Source: Rhyacophila brunnea
Taxonomy: Eukaryota; Arthropoda; Insecta; Trichoptera; Rhyacophilidae
NCBI GenBank assembly: GCA_022495005.1
Contig: JAGYXB010001949.1
Location: 1-64,000, forward strand
Direction of reading: 5' to 3'
Length of the DNA stretch: 64,000 nt
Position 1 is the stretch's first letter. The number at the start of each line of letters is the position of its first letter. Made by a program: the position numbers and the translations under genes. Under the pieces are notes generated by a model. The model saw nothing but the letters and a program-made list of their open reading frames with translations, ran no database searches and was not told where the DNA came from. Below are positions 10,341-21,190 of the stretch, one piece after another.

Positions 10341-10379
10341 AAAGAAAAAAAAAATTAATGGCGATATAAAAATGTATGT

Positions 10380-11070
10380 TTTTTTGTCTGTACCGTATGC
10401 GTTCCTATACCATTCATCCGATTGCGATGAAACTTTGGTGAGTTGTTGTACGCACACCCGCGAAGGTTTTTGAATTAGTACAAACATCTTTTTCTTCTAT
10501 TATATCTTCTTCTTTTCGTATGCGTTCCTATGAATACCATTCTTCCGATTGCAATGAAACTTTAGTGAGTTGTTGTGTGCACGCCCGCGAAGGTTTCTCA
10601 ATTAGTACAACCATCTTCTCCTTCTTCTATTCTATCTTCTTCTATTCGTGTGCGTTCCTATATCATTCATCCGAAATGAAACTTTGGTGAGTTGTTGTGC
10701 GCACACCCGCGAAGGTTTCTGAATTAGTACAAACAAACTTCTTCTTCTATTCATATGCGTTCCTATACCATTCATCCGATTGCGATGAAACTTTTGTCAG
10801 TTGTTGTGCGCACACCCACGAAGTTTTTTAAATTAGTTCAACCATCTTCTTCTTATTCTATTCGTATGCGTTCCGATACCATTCATCCGATTGCGGATGA
10901 AACTTTGGTGAGTAGTTATGCGCACACCTGTAAAGGTTTCTGAATTAGTCCGACCATCTTCTTCTATTCGTATGCGTTCCTATACCATTCATCTGATTGC
11001 AATGAAACTTTTGTCAGTTGTCGTGCGCACACCTGCGAAGGTTTCTGAATTAGTGCAACTGAGTTCTTCA
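10380..11070 (+). repeat. minisatellite, about 105-122 bp unit, 6 copies
   Basis: The unit contains CGTATGCGTTCCTATACCAT, TCATCCGATTGCGATGAAAC, TTTGGTGAGTTGTTGTGCGC, ACACCCGCGAAGGTTTCTGA and a TTCTTCTTCTATT spacer. Copies begin near 10399, 10518, 10641, 10757, 10868 and 10973. It directly follows the SINE tail. Short open frames across it are repeat artefacts. Confidence 0.88.
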
Positions 11071-11139
11071 GGAATATTTATAGCCAGAATTCTGTAGCCA
11101 TTACCGTTTGAGTAGTAAATAAATATCTTCCAATTTCAG

Positions 11140-11362
11140 ATATGATTCGGCGGCGCGTGTTGCGTACGAGATCAATTAAAATGCTGGTCCTCGATGAGGC
11201 TGACGAGATGCTGAACAAAGGCTTCAAAGAACAGATCTACGATATTTACCGTTACCTTCCTCCCGCCACTCAGGTGGTGCTGATCTCTGCCACCCTTCCT
11301 CACGAAATACTCGAGATGACTTCCAAATTCATGACGGATCCCATCAGAATATTGGTCAAACG
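11140..11362 (+). pseudogene. EIF4A3: eIF4A3-like exon 3 (DEAD and SAT motifs)
   Basis: Acceptor AATTTCAG and donor AAACG|GTGAGA; both phases agree with exons 2 and 4. Residues [20 protein letters not shown] and [20 protein letters not shown] keep motif II (DEAD) and motif III (SAT) unchanged. It lies 2.86 kb after exon 2. That intron holds a hAT transposase fragment, a SINE and a minisatellite. Confidence 0.92.
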
Positions 11363-11948
11363 GTGAGAGACAGCGCTTTATTATGTAGACAGTTACCATA
11401 TCACTTAAAACAGTAAATTTATTAATTATATCTTTGGTAATGTGGTGATATTGTAATATCAAAATCACATAAGAGAAATAATTATTTTTCAAATACATTA
11501 AATTTAATTGCATTCTCCAAACTCCTCCAATAAATTGTCCTGACTTGTCATGTTCAGTGTGTGAAAGAAGAGGAAATAATTGAATATCAAGACAAGAGTA
11601 GAAGACAGCCAAACCTAAATGTATGTTGCGAAGCTTAGAAACAGGACTTCGAACCGGAACTGATCCAAAAACCGTTCTTTTTGTCGGAATGAAAACCGGA
11701 ACCGAACCGGAAAAAAATATGTTCTATATACATGTTCAAACACAAGCGTTAACATGATCTTATTCCCCACTTTACTTGTCATAGTATTTTAAAAATTATT
11801 TATTATTTATTAGTATTTTAAGCGACCGTGCGGTGCAGCACAACCATTGGTTTCGAAGTGTATTGTATGTAAATTATGGTAGAAAAGAAATTTTAAATAC
11901 AATTAAAAACATTTAAAAATAATTACAAGATAATACGAACTTTTTATA

Positions 11949-12360
11949 TACCACGTTTATAAATATTCTGTTGAATAATATAAACTTGACAATTCTATGT
12001 GTCAATAAAACTTTTTATTGTACTTGATAGAAATACTGAATAAATATAAAATACTGAAATGTCATTTTGACATTTCATATTGATTTCCATAGTAACGCAC
12101 GTATATATTAATAATTTTGTTGCTAGGACCTTCTTAGCAACCAACAATAATAACTTTCCATACAAAACAGAATTAACTGAAAATGAATTCAATTCTGCTT
12201 AAAAATGGCTAAAAGTATTAAAAGAATGCGTTGTCGTCGTGTTCTGATATATTCTAAAAGTTTCAAATGTTAAAAATCTTCAATCGTCCAATACAAATCT
12301 TGGATAAACAAGAAAAATTTGTACTGGACAAACAAGAATACGAGCTAATTAAAATGTGGT
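11949..12360 (-). mobile_element. MITE with ACCACGTTTTTA inverted ends (copy 1)
   Basis: Reverse-complement copy of a family also at 25687-26095, 26176-27110, 39778-40222 and 46248-46684. The family reads TTAGCTCGTATTCTTGTTTG, then ACTAACTTCCCGACTAGCT, ATCAGAACACGACGACAATG, GTTGCTAAGG-GGTCCTAGC, GCGTTACTATGGAAATCAAT, an internal palindrome AAATGTCAAAATGACATTT, and ends AAAAACGTGGT. Non-coding, 410-450 bp. Confidence 0.8.
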
Positions 12361-12794
12361 AATTAATCACTAAGAGTTAAACCGAAAACGTTATTTTTTT
12401 AGGAACGAAAACCGGTTTAATAAAAAAATAACAGTTCGAAGCCCTGCTTAGAAATGAGGACACTCGGATGCATCTCAGGCAGAATCTTCAGAGATTGTAT
12501 TAAAAGTGAATAGATCAGAGAAAATTTTGATGTTCAGAATGGGGAATAAAACAAAAGAAAACTGAAATGCACTCATCGATACGATAGGCAAAATCAGTCT
12601 CCTACATTGTGTTTCGTGGAAGACTCGGTAGCCATTGTCCTCTGATGGAATGATAACTGGGACTCAACTTTGTAAAAATCTGACACCAAAAAATTATAAA
12701 AAGTATATTATATAAGAGATCTTACTCATACAAGAGCTAGAATATAATAGTCGACTATGGTACGGAATGTAATTAAGTATCATTTTTATTTTAG

Positions 12795-12995
12795 TGATGA
12801 GTTGACACTGGAAGGCATCAAACAGTTTTTTGTGACTGTGGAACGCGAGGAATGGAAATTCGACACGCTGTGTGACCTGTACGATAAGCTCACCATCACG
12901 CAGGCTGTCATATTCTGCAACACCAAGCGCAAAGTGGACTGGCTTACGGAGAAGATGCGCGATAACATCATGAAGGAGTTCCGTTCAGCACAGAG
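12795..12995 (+). pseudogene. EIF4A3: eIF4A3-like exon 4, 18 codons deleted, gene ends here
   Basis: Acceptor TTTTAG and a likely donor CACAGAG|GTTTGC. Residues [20 protein letters not shown] and [19 protein letters not shown] match domain 2 of eIF4A3. They then jump to DNIMKEFRS. Family members have about 18 more residues here, ending in a similar Arg and including the conserved Ser-Met-His-Gly-Asp segment. A 54-base in-frame deletion near 12960 between short similar words explains this. The following exons (motifs V and VI, HRIGRSGR) are absent from the whole window; LINE sequence begins about 330 bases downstream. Confidence 0.88.
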
Positions 12996-13324
12996 GTTTG
13001 CTTGTTGTATTATTTATGTAGACGGTTATATGTTTAAACCTTCTTATCAAGTGACCTTTGGTAGGATGAAAATTAGCATACCAGTCTTTGATTGATTCCG
13101 ACACAAAACCCATTTGGATTATATTCTTTTGTGACTAACGATTCAAAAGTGCAATAGAACACAAGCTATAAATAATTGCTAGTACAGTCTTATAATTTAA
13201 CAGGTGAAATTGTCCCATGTTCTGTCCCATGCATTTTGAATAAACTGCCGTGGTTAAATAGCATTGCATCTGAAATTTTTCAAATTCTGTAATTAATGGC
13301 CACCATCACGTTACATACCTACTA

Positions 13325-14108
13325 TAACTAGACAACATTGACAGTAGACTGACATTTAGTGGGCATATAGATACCATTTGTAAAAAGGCGCTAAAGATGT
13401 TGGGCTTTGTCTTGCGTACTTCCCGGGTCTTTTCGGATGTTACGGTACTAAAAATTCTATATAACTCCTTAGTTAGAAGCAGGCTTGAGAGTGGGTCTAT
13501 CATTTGGGCCCCGCATCAGTTGAAGTACGACCTTATGGTGGAGAGAGTACAAAAGAAATTTTTGAGACTCCTTTACTTTCGGCTGTATAGATATTATCCG
13601 TGGCTCTATCCGACTGACTTTCTCTTAGGGATGCTACATAATGTAGCTTAAAATTTAAAAGGGATCTTTATTTAGCTACATATTTTTTCAGACTTATACG
13701 CGGCGTAAATGTGAACTCTGCCATTCTTGGTGGTGTTGGCTTGTGTGTCTCTGATAATTACCTTAGGAATCGAGGGCATCCGTTGTTTGTTCTCCCACGT
13801 TGCAGAACTAACCTGCCATTAGTAATGCCAATTGGGAGGGCAATAACCATGTTTAATGAAATCGCTTCGGATATTGATATATTCCACTTAAGTGAGGGTG
13901 AATTTAGGTGGACATTGTTTTATAAGTTTTTAAGATAGGGTCTATCAAAGTCCACTCTGTGTGCTTCCATCTACTTTTATTTTTGTTATTTTATCTTATT
14001 TCTTATTTTATTAATTGTAACACTTATTTTATGTCATGTCGTGAACGCTTTGAATTTATAATTTGTTATGTTCATTATATGTAAAATAAATAAATTTGAT
14101 TTGATTTG
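13325..14108 (+). mobile_element. LINE 3' end, family F (copy A)
   Basis: Codes the C-terminal end of a non-LTR reverse transcriptase: KALKMLGFVLRTSRVFSDVT, SLVRSRLESGSIIWAPHQ, VERVQKKFLRLLYFRLYRYY, then a second segment FVLPRCRTNLPLVMPIGRAI after a frame break near 13640. It ends in a 3' UTR and a (TTTGA)n-like tail ATTTGATTTGATTTGA. It overlaps copy B (14330-16275) by only about 85 bp of family coordinates, so the two are not one interrupted element in simple order. Confidence 0.85.
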
Positions 14109-14329
14109 AACATAAAATAATAATCATCGCTTTCATCTGACTCCGCACCAATGTGTGTTATCAAGTTTTCCATGTGTCCTAAATCACTTGCCCTACAAGA
14201 ATCTTCGATTTTTATATCATGCTCACAGCATTTCTTTCCATTTATTTGGAGTGTAATTAAGGAATAACTGATCAAAAATTTTATGTTACATCATATCTAT
14301 CAATTTTTTGACTTGGAGGTGTAGAAGTG

Positions 14330-16275
14330 TTTTATTGAGAGTATGCTATCTAATATCAACTTAATTGGAGATAGAAAGATTATTGCAATGGGAGATTTTA
14401 ATCTAAACTCAGCGCGTAGTGGTAAAAGAGCCAGCGATGACCTTGAATTTATATGTTGTTTTTGGATTTTCTCAGCACAATGATGTCTCTAACTCTAGCA
14501 ATGGACTTTTGGATAGGGTTTTAGCAATATCGACTTATCGCTTTCACGATGCACATCTCCTCTTGTACGCGAAGATGTGTATCATCCAACTTTAGTTTTT
14601 CTGCTCAGGTCTCGGTCGACTCGTCCGCTTCAGACTCCAATTCCTCTTACAAAACCAACCAATTCGGCGGGTGGAGGTTTGAAGGCGGAAACTTCAAGCT
14701 GCTTTACTCATTGATGAGTGAAGTGGACTGGAGTGAGTTGCTCGAGATTTGTGATGTGAATGAGGCGGTACAATGTTTTTACAATATTGTGTATAATATT
14801 TTTGACCAATGTTTTTCGAGGAAGTCGCCATGTCGTGGTGGAAGGCGATACCCGAGGTGGTTTTCTCGGGAGATTATTTGGGACATTAAGGTCAAGCATA
14901 ACTATCATACAGCATGGAAGGCTGGGCATGATCAGACTGACTATATCATGTTTAGCATCTATCGTTCGAAAGTGAGACAAGCTGTTCGACGGGCCTATCG
15001 AACATATTATATGGAAACAGTAGGAGATTCCATTCGCGAAAATCCTAAATTGTTTTGGAATTACGTAAAATCGTTAAGAAGAGATGGTGGGTTTACCGAT
15101 AGGATGAGTTGGAAGGGCGAAGAGGTGACCGGACATGGAGTGGCAGAAGCATTTGCTGGTCATTTCAAGTCTGTCTACGCAAGTAGTATTCCAAATCTGG
15201 TTATTGCCTCAACGTCATGAAAACCGTCATGTGGTGCCCAATCCGTCGATATTTTTTCAATTAATGAGGGCGATGTACTTAAGTTTATTAAAAAACTAAA
15301 GAATACTCGCTCTTTGGGACCTGATTGTTCCTACATTTTTTTTAAAGGGTTGTATTGACTTCGTCAAAGGCCCGCTTTCGTATATATTTAATCTCGCAAT
15401 GGAGACAGGTATCTTCCAGGAAACGTGGAAGATGTCGAAGGTTACTCCAATCCATAAGAGTGGTACAGAGTCATCAGTGGAGAATTACAGGCCGGTAGCT
15501 GTTCTCTCTGCACCAGCAAAATTTCTTGAGATGACCATGCACAACATGATTTCTCCAAAAATTGAGTCATTTATAATAAACGAACAGCATGGATTTAGAG
15601 CAGGCCGATCAACGGAAACTAATCTGATGGTATTTACCGATTATGTGTCATCGGCACTGGATAGAGGCCACCAGGTTGAGTGTTCTTACAATGACTTCTC
15701 GAAAGCATTTGACAAGGTCGATCATGACATCCTGATGGAAAAACTCCAACTTATTGGATTGTCGGATCGATTTTTGAAGCTATTCGGGAGTTATTTTAGG
15801 AACAGTCAACAATACGTATCTTACGGCCTTTATCAGTCACAGACTTTGTACACATTTTCTGGTGTGTCCCAGGGCTCAAACTTAGGGCCGTTGCTGTTCA
15901 CAATTTTTATAAATGACATAGCATTGGTAATAAAAAATGCTATGTTTTTCTTGTTCGCTGATGACTTGAAACTCTTTTTGGAAGTTGTCACCTTGGACGA
16001 TTGTCGTCAGCTCCAACTTGATATAGATAATATATTAAATTGGGGCAGGCTTAACAAACTAGAATTCAATATTGATAAATGCAATCTTTTATCATTTACC
16101 AGAGCCTCAAAAGTGTTGTTTTTCCAATACTCAATGCATGGCAGAGTTCTGTCACGAATATCATCTGTAAGGGATCTTGGCATTACGTTTGAGAGTAAAC
16201 TGACATTTATTAGCCATATAGTTACCATTTGTAACAAAGCGCTTAAAATGTTGGGCTTCGTCATGCGTACTTAAT
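14330..16275 (+). mobile_element. LINE family F (copy B): endonuclease end and reverse transcriptase, frameshifted
   Basis: Begins in the endonuclease domain (IIAMGDFNL; YHPTLVF in place of SDH-like residues). An intact stretch at 14549-15220 holds the EN-RT linker (NPKLFWNYVKSLRRDGG). Frame changes follow near 15220 and 15360. The 15399-16274 frame holds RT motifs: KVTPIHKSG, NYRPVAVLS, FRAGRSTETNL, FSKAFDKVDHDILM, GVSQGSNLGPLLFTIFINDI and the catalytic FADDLKLF. It stops at FVMRT where the family continues. Jockey/CR1-like; the exact clade is uncertain. Lacks its 3' end and the 5' part. Confidence 0.9.
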
Positions 16276-16442
16276 AAACTAAATTATAATAATAAATATG
16301 ACCATAAAATAAAATGTAATAATAAGATGTGACCCTGCAACGAATTCACATTTTATTACATTTTTATATAATTGTAAGATTATTTTTAAATAAAAAAAAA
16401 AATTTTAAATCTATTTACATAATGTTTTCAGATACATATTTA

Positions 16443-16690
16443 TTAATTCTGAAATTGTAAATTATCAAAAAATAATCTCAAATTGCAAGCTTCATATTTT
16501 TCCGCTAGGTTCTCTGCTGGCATGCCTCTCCCCCTTAAAGGTGGACCAGCTTGTAACTCTTGCATCGGTTGAGAATTGATGCAACAGTAGTGCAGTCGAG
16601 TCAGGTCCAATTTTAGTGATGACTGATGAGGCTGCATGAGCTGCTTGGATGCGATGAAAGGGTGCACAGATCGCTTCTGAACTCCTGTTA
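16443..16690 (-). CDS. candidate 3'-terminal exon, unknown protein
   Basis: On the minus strand, acceptor TTTTTTTAGTAACAG opens a frame VQKRSVHPFIASKQL...NLAEKYEACNLRLFFDNLQF that ends in TAA, and AATAAA follows within a few bases. I recognise no family. Related pieces lie at 17150-17276 (RKRNVQPFIISN) and 18860-18910 (GCGGAAAAATACGAAGCTTG on the minus strand), so this could be one member of a small tandem exon family, mostly decayed. An upstream minus-strand exon candidate (19491-19540, INCYLDPNNMCEEMNL, with clean AG and GTAAGT) does not match it in phase. Confidence 0.35.
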
Positions 16691-16886
16691 CTAAAAAAAT
16701 GTAAACAAATAATAACTAACTCACTCTGAAATAAAATTAATTACATGTTACGACATACGAAATGCAAGTACTAAACAGTTGTATAGTAAAAACTATTTGT
16801 CAGTTTACATATTCTATTAGATTTTAAAAATGCATAAATTAATGATATTATAGCTGAATAATTAATATTATAATAATTATAATAAA

Positions 16887-17135
16887 TGGCCACGATGGTC
16901 GAGCGCGGCTTACAGGTCGGCTTATAATGTCGTGGATCCCAGGTTCGAAACCTGTGTCTGGCAAATACATAATATATTGTTTTTCAATTTGTGTTTGGAG
17001 TCAGAGTATGGACCTAATAGGTGGTATTGAGGAAGTGGCTAACATCCATTTCTTATAAAAACAAAAATCTGTTGATGCAAACCTCTACTCTGCGGAGGCC
17101 CATATGATCTTCTTAGGATCGGACATGGTCTAATA
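16887..17135 (+). mobile_element. tRNA-derived SINE, full length (diverged)
   Basis: Head GGCCACGATGGTCGAGCGCG, B box as GGTTCGAAACC, then the family body GGACCTAATAGG, AAGTGGCTAACATCCATTTC and GAGGCCCATATGATC, ending GGATCGGACATGGTC. It sits between the two related exon-like pieces at 16443-16690 and 17150-17276. Confidence 0.85.
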
Positions 17136-17149
17136 ATGGATAATAATAG

Positions 17150-17276
17150 CCCATCTTTACTTATCTTTATGTTTTTGAGATTCCCGCAGCATGCGGCTGA
17201 GCCAAGGTCAAGGTGTCCCTTCTCCGCATTCGATATGATGAAAGGCTGCACATTCCTCTTTCTTGACCCCCTTACT
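17150..17276 (-). pseudogene. diverged paralogue of the 16443-16690 exon
   Basis: The minus strand reads GGGGTCAAGAAAGAGGAATG then TGCAGCCTTTCATCATATCG after a TTTTTTTAGTAAG acceptor-like tract. It parallels the other copy over its first 45 bases and in the flanking intron (AATAAT-TTTGTTTACATTTTT). The frame goes GSRKRNVQPFIISNAEKGHL and then loses similarity. Confidence 0.35.
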
Positions 17277-17479
17277 AAAAAAAATGTAAACAAATAATAA
17301 CTTAGTCCGAAATAAAGATAATCGTCGTAAATACTAAGGAAGAAAAAAGTGACGCGTAGAAGTGATAAAATGTTTCGGAAGAACCTTGAAAATGTCTGAA
17401 AGTTTTCGTAATCTGCGAAATGCAAGTACCTACTAACAATAATGATTGTAGAATAAAAACTATTTGTCAGTATATAGGT

Positions 17480-18600
17480 ACATATTATGCACCTCCAATC
17501 ATATTATTTAGGTAGGTACAAATAAGGGTAACGTCCACAGGGTGGATTGCAGTCTCTAATGTGGGATTCATTTATTTAGCTATCAGAATCGGGTATATAT
17601 TTAAATGTTTGAGTTAGTCAACTTTGGTAAAAGAATGCATTTGTAATGGACTACAAGGAATCGTCACGTCAGTAATTAAAGATGGTTTAGAATGGCTCTA
17701 AGTACAATCATCGGATGCACTACGCGGAATAAAATTTAATACAATTATTGTTTAAGTGTCAGCATCATCTTCTTGTCTATATATAGAAGTACTATCTGAT
17801 AATAGGGAATAAAGTTTTGAGAATGACATACCACACATTTCTGCTTACTTCCGGATTAGTCTATTGGGAGAAAATGATTTCTGCATACTCCCGCCGTTGA
17901 AGGTACGTAGTTTGGTTAGCAGTTTAATTTTTCTATTCACGATTAAATGAATCGATTGCCACCATTCGTGATCTGCCTTTGGTGGGATTTGACAAGGCAC
18001 CTTAACCTGTCACCCAACAGCAGCGAGACATCTTAAAATTGAAAAGAATGACAATAGGATTATCATAATATAGATAACATATAATTGGTAATTGGTTTGA
18101 AGTAAACGTTTCTATTTTGGTATGACATAACGAACAAAAAGAGAATGATTACATTATATATTGGCACGCATTAAATGACAGTTACGTATGACAACTTAGT
18201 GAAAGTTTTCGATTTAGTGTCATACATTTTATTTCAGTGAATAACAAAAAAAACCTTCAATTGCATAAACCACGTAATTCTTGATTGATTCCTTGATATT
18301 AAAATAACTAGCGTATCATTATCATTGTTATATCATGGTCAAATTAATAAATATAAGATGTTTCGTATTATTTTGTAAGGATAGCATATCAGTCTAGAAG
18401 TTGATCGGTGTAATATTATTTTATTACAATAGTCAATATGCCAAACGTTTTGTCACATATAATAAATATTAACAAGCATAATAACAAAATACATACCAAT
18501 ATAATATTAATTCTGGACAGTCGAATACTTTAATAACACAGTTTAATTGTACTGATAATAATATGTCGATAAGAATGGCATTTGCTAAGACTTCATACAG
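17480..18600. other. no gene seen
   Basis: AT-rich sequence with short open frames only; no recognisable repeat except scattered TAGGTAC microsatellite words. Confidence 0.5.
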
Positions 18601-18605
18601 ATCAA

Positions 18606-18796
18606 AAAAATGTTTGTTTGAATGTTTCAAATTGAAATTCAGTTGAAAATGTCCCTTTGAGGCGGACGAAACCGGTCCAAATTTAATTATTAAAGTGGAA
18701 TAAGTACTACAAAAAAATTTGCGTTTTATTAATTCAAACAACAATACAATGCAGTTCCACCATGAATTGACAGTTAACAAAATAAAAGAAATTAAT
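18606..18796 (+). mobile_element. hammerhead-bearing repeat, single unit (copy 1)
   Basis: Reads CAGTTGAAAATGTCCCTTTG then AGGCGGACGAAACCGGTCC, AAAGTGGAATAAGTACTAC, TTTGCGTTTTATTAATTC, AATGCAGTTCCACCATGAAT and TGACAGTTAAC. The same modules occur, partly inverted, in the fold-back at 47873-48113. The string GTCC...GGACGAAACCGGTC fits stem II, the GAAA box and the short palindromic stem III of minimal hammerhead ribozymes; here the CUGANGA box is degraded. Non-coding. Confidence 0.6.
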
Positions 18797-19009
18797 ATCA
18801 TATCAACTCCCAGTTTAAGTGATTAACAACTATTTTCGAAATGTGAATAAGTAATGTGAATCATCTCAAATTGCAAGCTTCGTATTTTTCCGCTAGGTGT
18901 CTCTGGTCTCAACGTAAATAACACAACTTTATAATAATAAGGGTATTGTAAATTAGCGATTATAAATATATCGACAAGTGAAAAAAACTAGGTACTTATG
19001 AATGGTACC

Positions 19010-19437
19010 CAGTGACGTCTCTAGACAACATGCCGCCCCTAAGCAGCATCAAAATCCCGCCCCATTTTTTATGCAGTATTTTTTACCATACTGTCATGAC
19101 TCCAATATCTAAAAAATGTGTTGTATGTATACACTACTAACAAAATAATACCACTAAAACATACAAAATTAAATTTAGATATAAAAAGCGCATAAATATA
19201 ATATAAATAAGTTAAACACTTAAAAGATACACCAGCTGACAACTGTTAAACCCTTTATGTTAATAATTAATACATTTTGTTGCCAACCACTGAGCTGATT
19301 TTTTTAGTGGAAAGATATTTTTGTTATTGTTAAGTTTAGGTGCCTATGTTTATATATTATAACAAATCCAAATGATTCTCCACGATTTGCCGCCCCCAAG
19401 CGACGCTCAATCAGCCTACACCCACGGGTCGTCACTG
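19010..19437 (+). mobile_element. hAT-like non-autonomous element, 8-bp target duplication
   Basis: Begins CAGTGACGTCTCTAGACA and ends CCACGGGTCGTCACTG. Exact 8-bp duplication ATGGTACC at 19002-19009 and 19438-19445. 428 bp, no coding sequence. A longer member with an internal insertion is at 33467-34880. Confidence 0.88.
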
Positions 19438-19490
19438 ATGGTACCTATAGTGAATGCTTCCGTGATAGAAAATAATAAAAAAATACTTAC

Positions 19491-19540
19491 TAGATTCATT
19501 TCTTCACACATATTGTTTGGATCGAGATAACAATTAATAT
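19491..19540 (-). CDS. candidate small exon, unknown gene
   Basis: The minus strand has TTTCTTTCAG|AT ATT AAT TGT ... AAT CTA|GTAAGTAT. One frame is open through it: INCYLDPNNMCEEMNL. Both splice sites are good, but no neighbouring exon joins in phase and I do not recognise the peptide. Confidence 0.25.
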
Positions 19541-19628
19541 CTGAAAGAAAATTTAAAAAAAAACATGAGTTAAAATATCAAATATGTACCTAGTGCATAA
19601 ATCATAAAATGCATGTTCAGTGTGGTTT

Positions 19629-21190
19629 TTACGATTTCGGGTCACAAGGAGGGCGACTGCCGGCTTTGGGGATCACCGTGAGATGACCCTTTTTCCAGCA
19701 GTCGGGGAATATGCCACTACTCATGCATTCTTTGTAGAGTTGCGTGATCTCGTGTGAGGCAAGAGACCACGCCCTTCTCGCTAGCGCGTTATCTATGCAG
19801 TCAAGCCCCGGGGCTTTGCCAATCGGGAGGCTGGCAAACAGGATCCCTAGTTCGGACATGGTAGTGGCTGCGGATCGCGGAGTGTTTAAGGGGAGCAGCG
19901 CATAGACGCGAAGCTGCTGAAATCGGTCGTTGTCAATGTCGAGCGACTCGTTGTCCTGCGGGATAAGAGCATCCAACAGGACTGTGGCGGACTCTTCAGA
20001 GCTATTGGTGAACGATCCGTCGGGGCGCCGTACCGCCGACATGACTTTTCCGGGCCGTAAGCCCAGCTTCATCACGCGGAAGGGGGGGCCCCATGGATCA
20101 TTGCCACCCATTTCAGTGACGAACTCTCTCCAGTGCACCTTCTTAGCCTTACTGATTGCCTTTTTGAACTTGAGTCTAGTGGTCCTGTAGGTGACCGCAA
20201 GCGGATGGTCCGCGTGCAGCGGCCCCTCCAGCGATCTTCGCGCTGCTTGTAAGGCCCTTCTGGCCCTCCTCATCGTGTCTCTCAGTCTTGTCAGTCTCGG
20301 CTTCCACCAGGGTGCGAGGTTCGGCGGTCTCGGGGTCGTCCTTCCGATAGTGCCCTCCGCTTTTTCAATCATGAGATTCGTGAGGTCCTCAGCCGCAGCG
20401 TGCATGTCCTTTGGCGGAGGGCGCGAGGCCATCCTGTCCAGACCCTCAGCAAACTCGCGGTCAAAACGTACCCAGTCGGTTCCCTTGGTCCTGAAACGCC
20501 TCGGCAGTGACTCGCTCACAAGTGGAGCGAGAGACGCGTGGCCCCTCTCGGTCCTGTAGGCGAACGTGATCAGACGGTGGTCGCTTGCTGACGCTTCCAA
20601 ATGGACAGTCCAGTTCACGACGCGTCCGGCAGAACCAGTGGATATCAAAGAGTTGCCACGAGTTCCTCGAGGGGCGCCGGATTGTCCCGGCCAGACCGCG
20701 GCCCCCGGGGGGCCCACAGCCATGATTGAACGTTGACGTCCGCTCCCACTATAATCTGTTTGCCGCGGCATGCAAACAGAATTTTACCGAGCTGCTCGAC
20801 GCATTTCAGGATGTTTACGCTGAATTTAAAGTAAGAAGAGACCACCACAATGGAGTTCCCCGATCGGTCGGAGACCTCCGCTACGGCAAAGAGTTCGCTC
20901 GACAAGTAGGCAAGGTGTAGCACCACTAGGGTAGGATTCGCAACGAAGATGCAGGCCATGGACCCCAGGCCGTGGTGCATTACCCGACCCCCACTGAAAC
21001 CCAGGTTGGGGCCGTAGGAGTAAGGCTCCTGCACCAGGACCAAATCGATGTCCATTTCCCGAACCGTCTTGATCAGCTCCGCCGCTATAGCCTTCCCTTT
21101 GCCCGCATTTAACTGACCGAACCGAATCATTGAATTGAATAATCCGTTCGGTTCCGCTCCTGTGCCATTGCGTACTTGCGCGCTGGGCAA
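19629..21190 (-). mobile_element. R1-clade-like LINE ORF2: endonuclease and start of RT (3'-truncated)
   Basis: The APE-type endonuclease starts MIRFGQLNAGKGKAIAAEL and holds DIDLVLVQEPYS (catalytic Glu) and IIVGADVNVQSWLW. A frameshift near 20645-20660 leads to the second frame with ASASDHRLITFAYR (SDH motif) and, at its end, the N-terminal RT segment GKAPGLDCIDN and CWKKGHLTVIPKAGSRPPCD. The frame stops at DPKS where Tyr-Arg-Pro-Ile is expected. No RT palm is present, so the element lacks its 3' part, unusual for LINEs. GC content is clearly higher than in the flanks, suggesting a recent arrival. Confidence 0.9.

Noticed and set aside
18606..18796. Active hammerhead ribozyme
   Set aside because: The CUGANGA box in this copy carries at least two changes at core positions, so self-cleavage is unlikely here.
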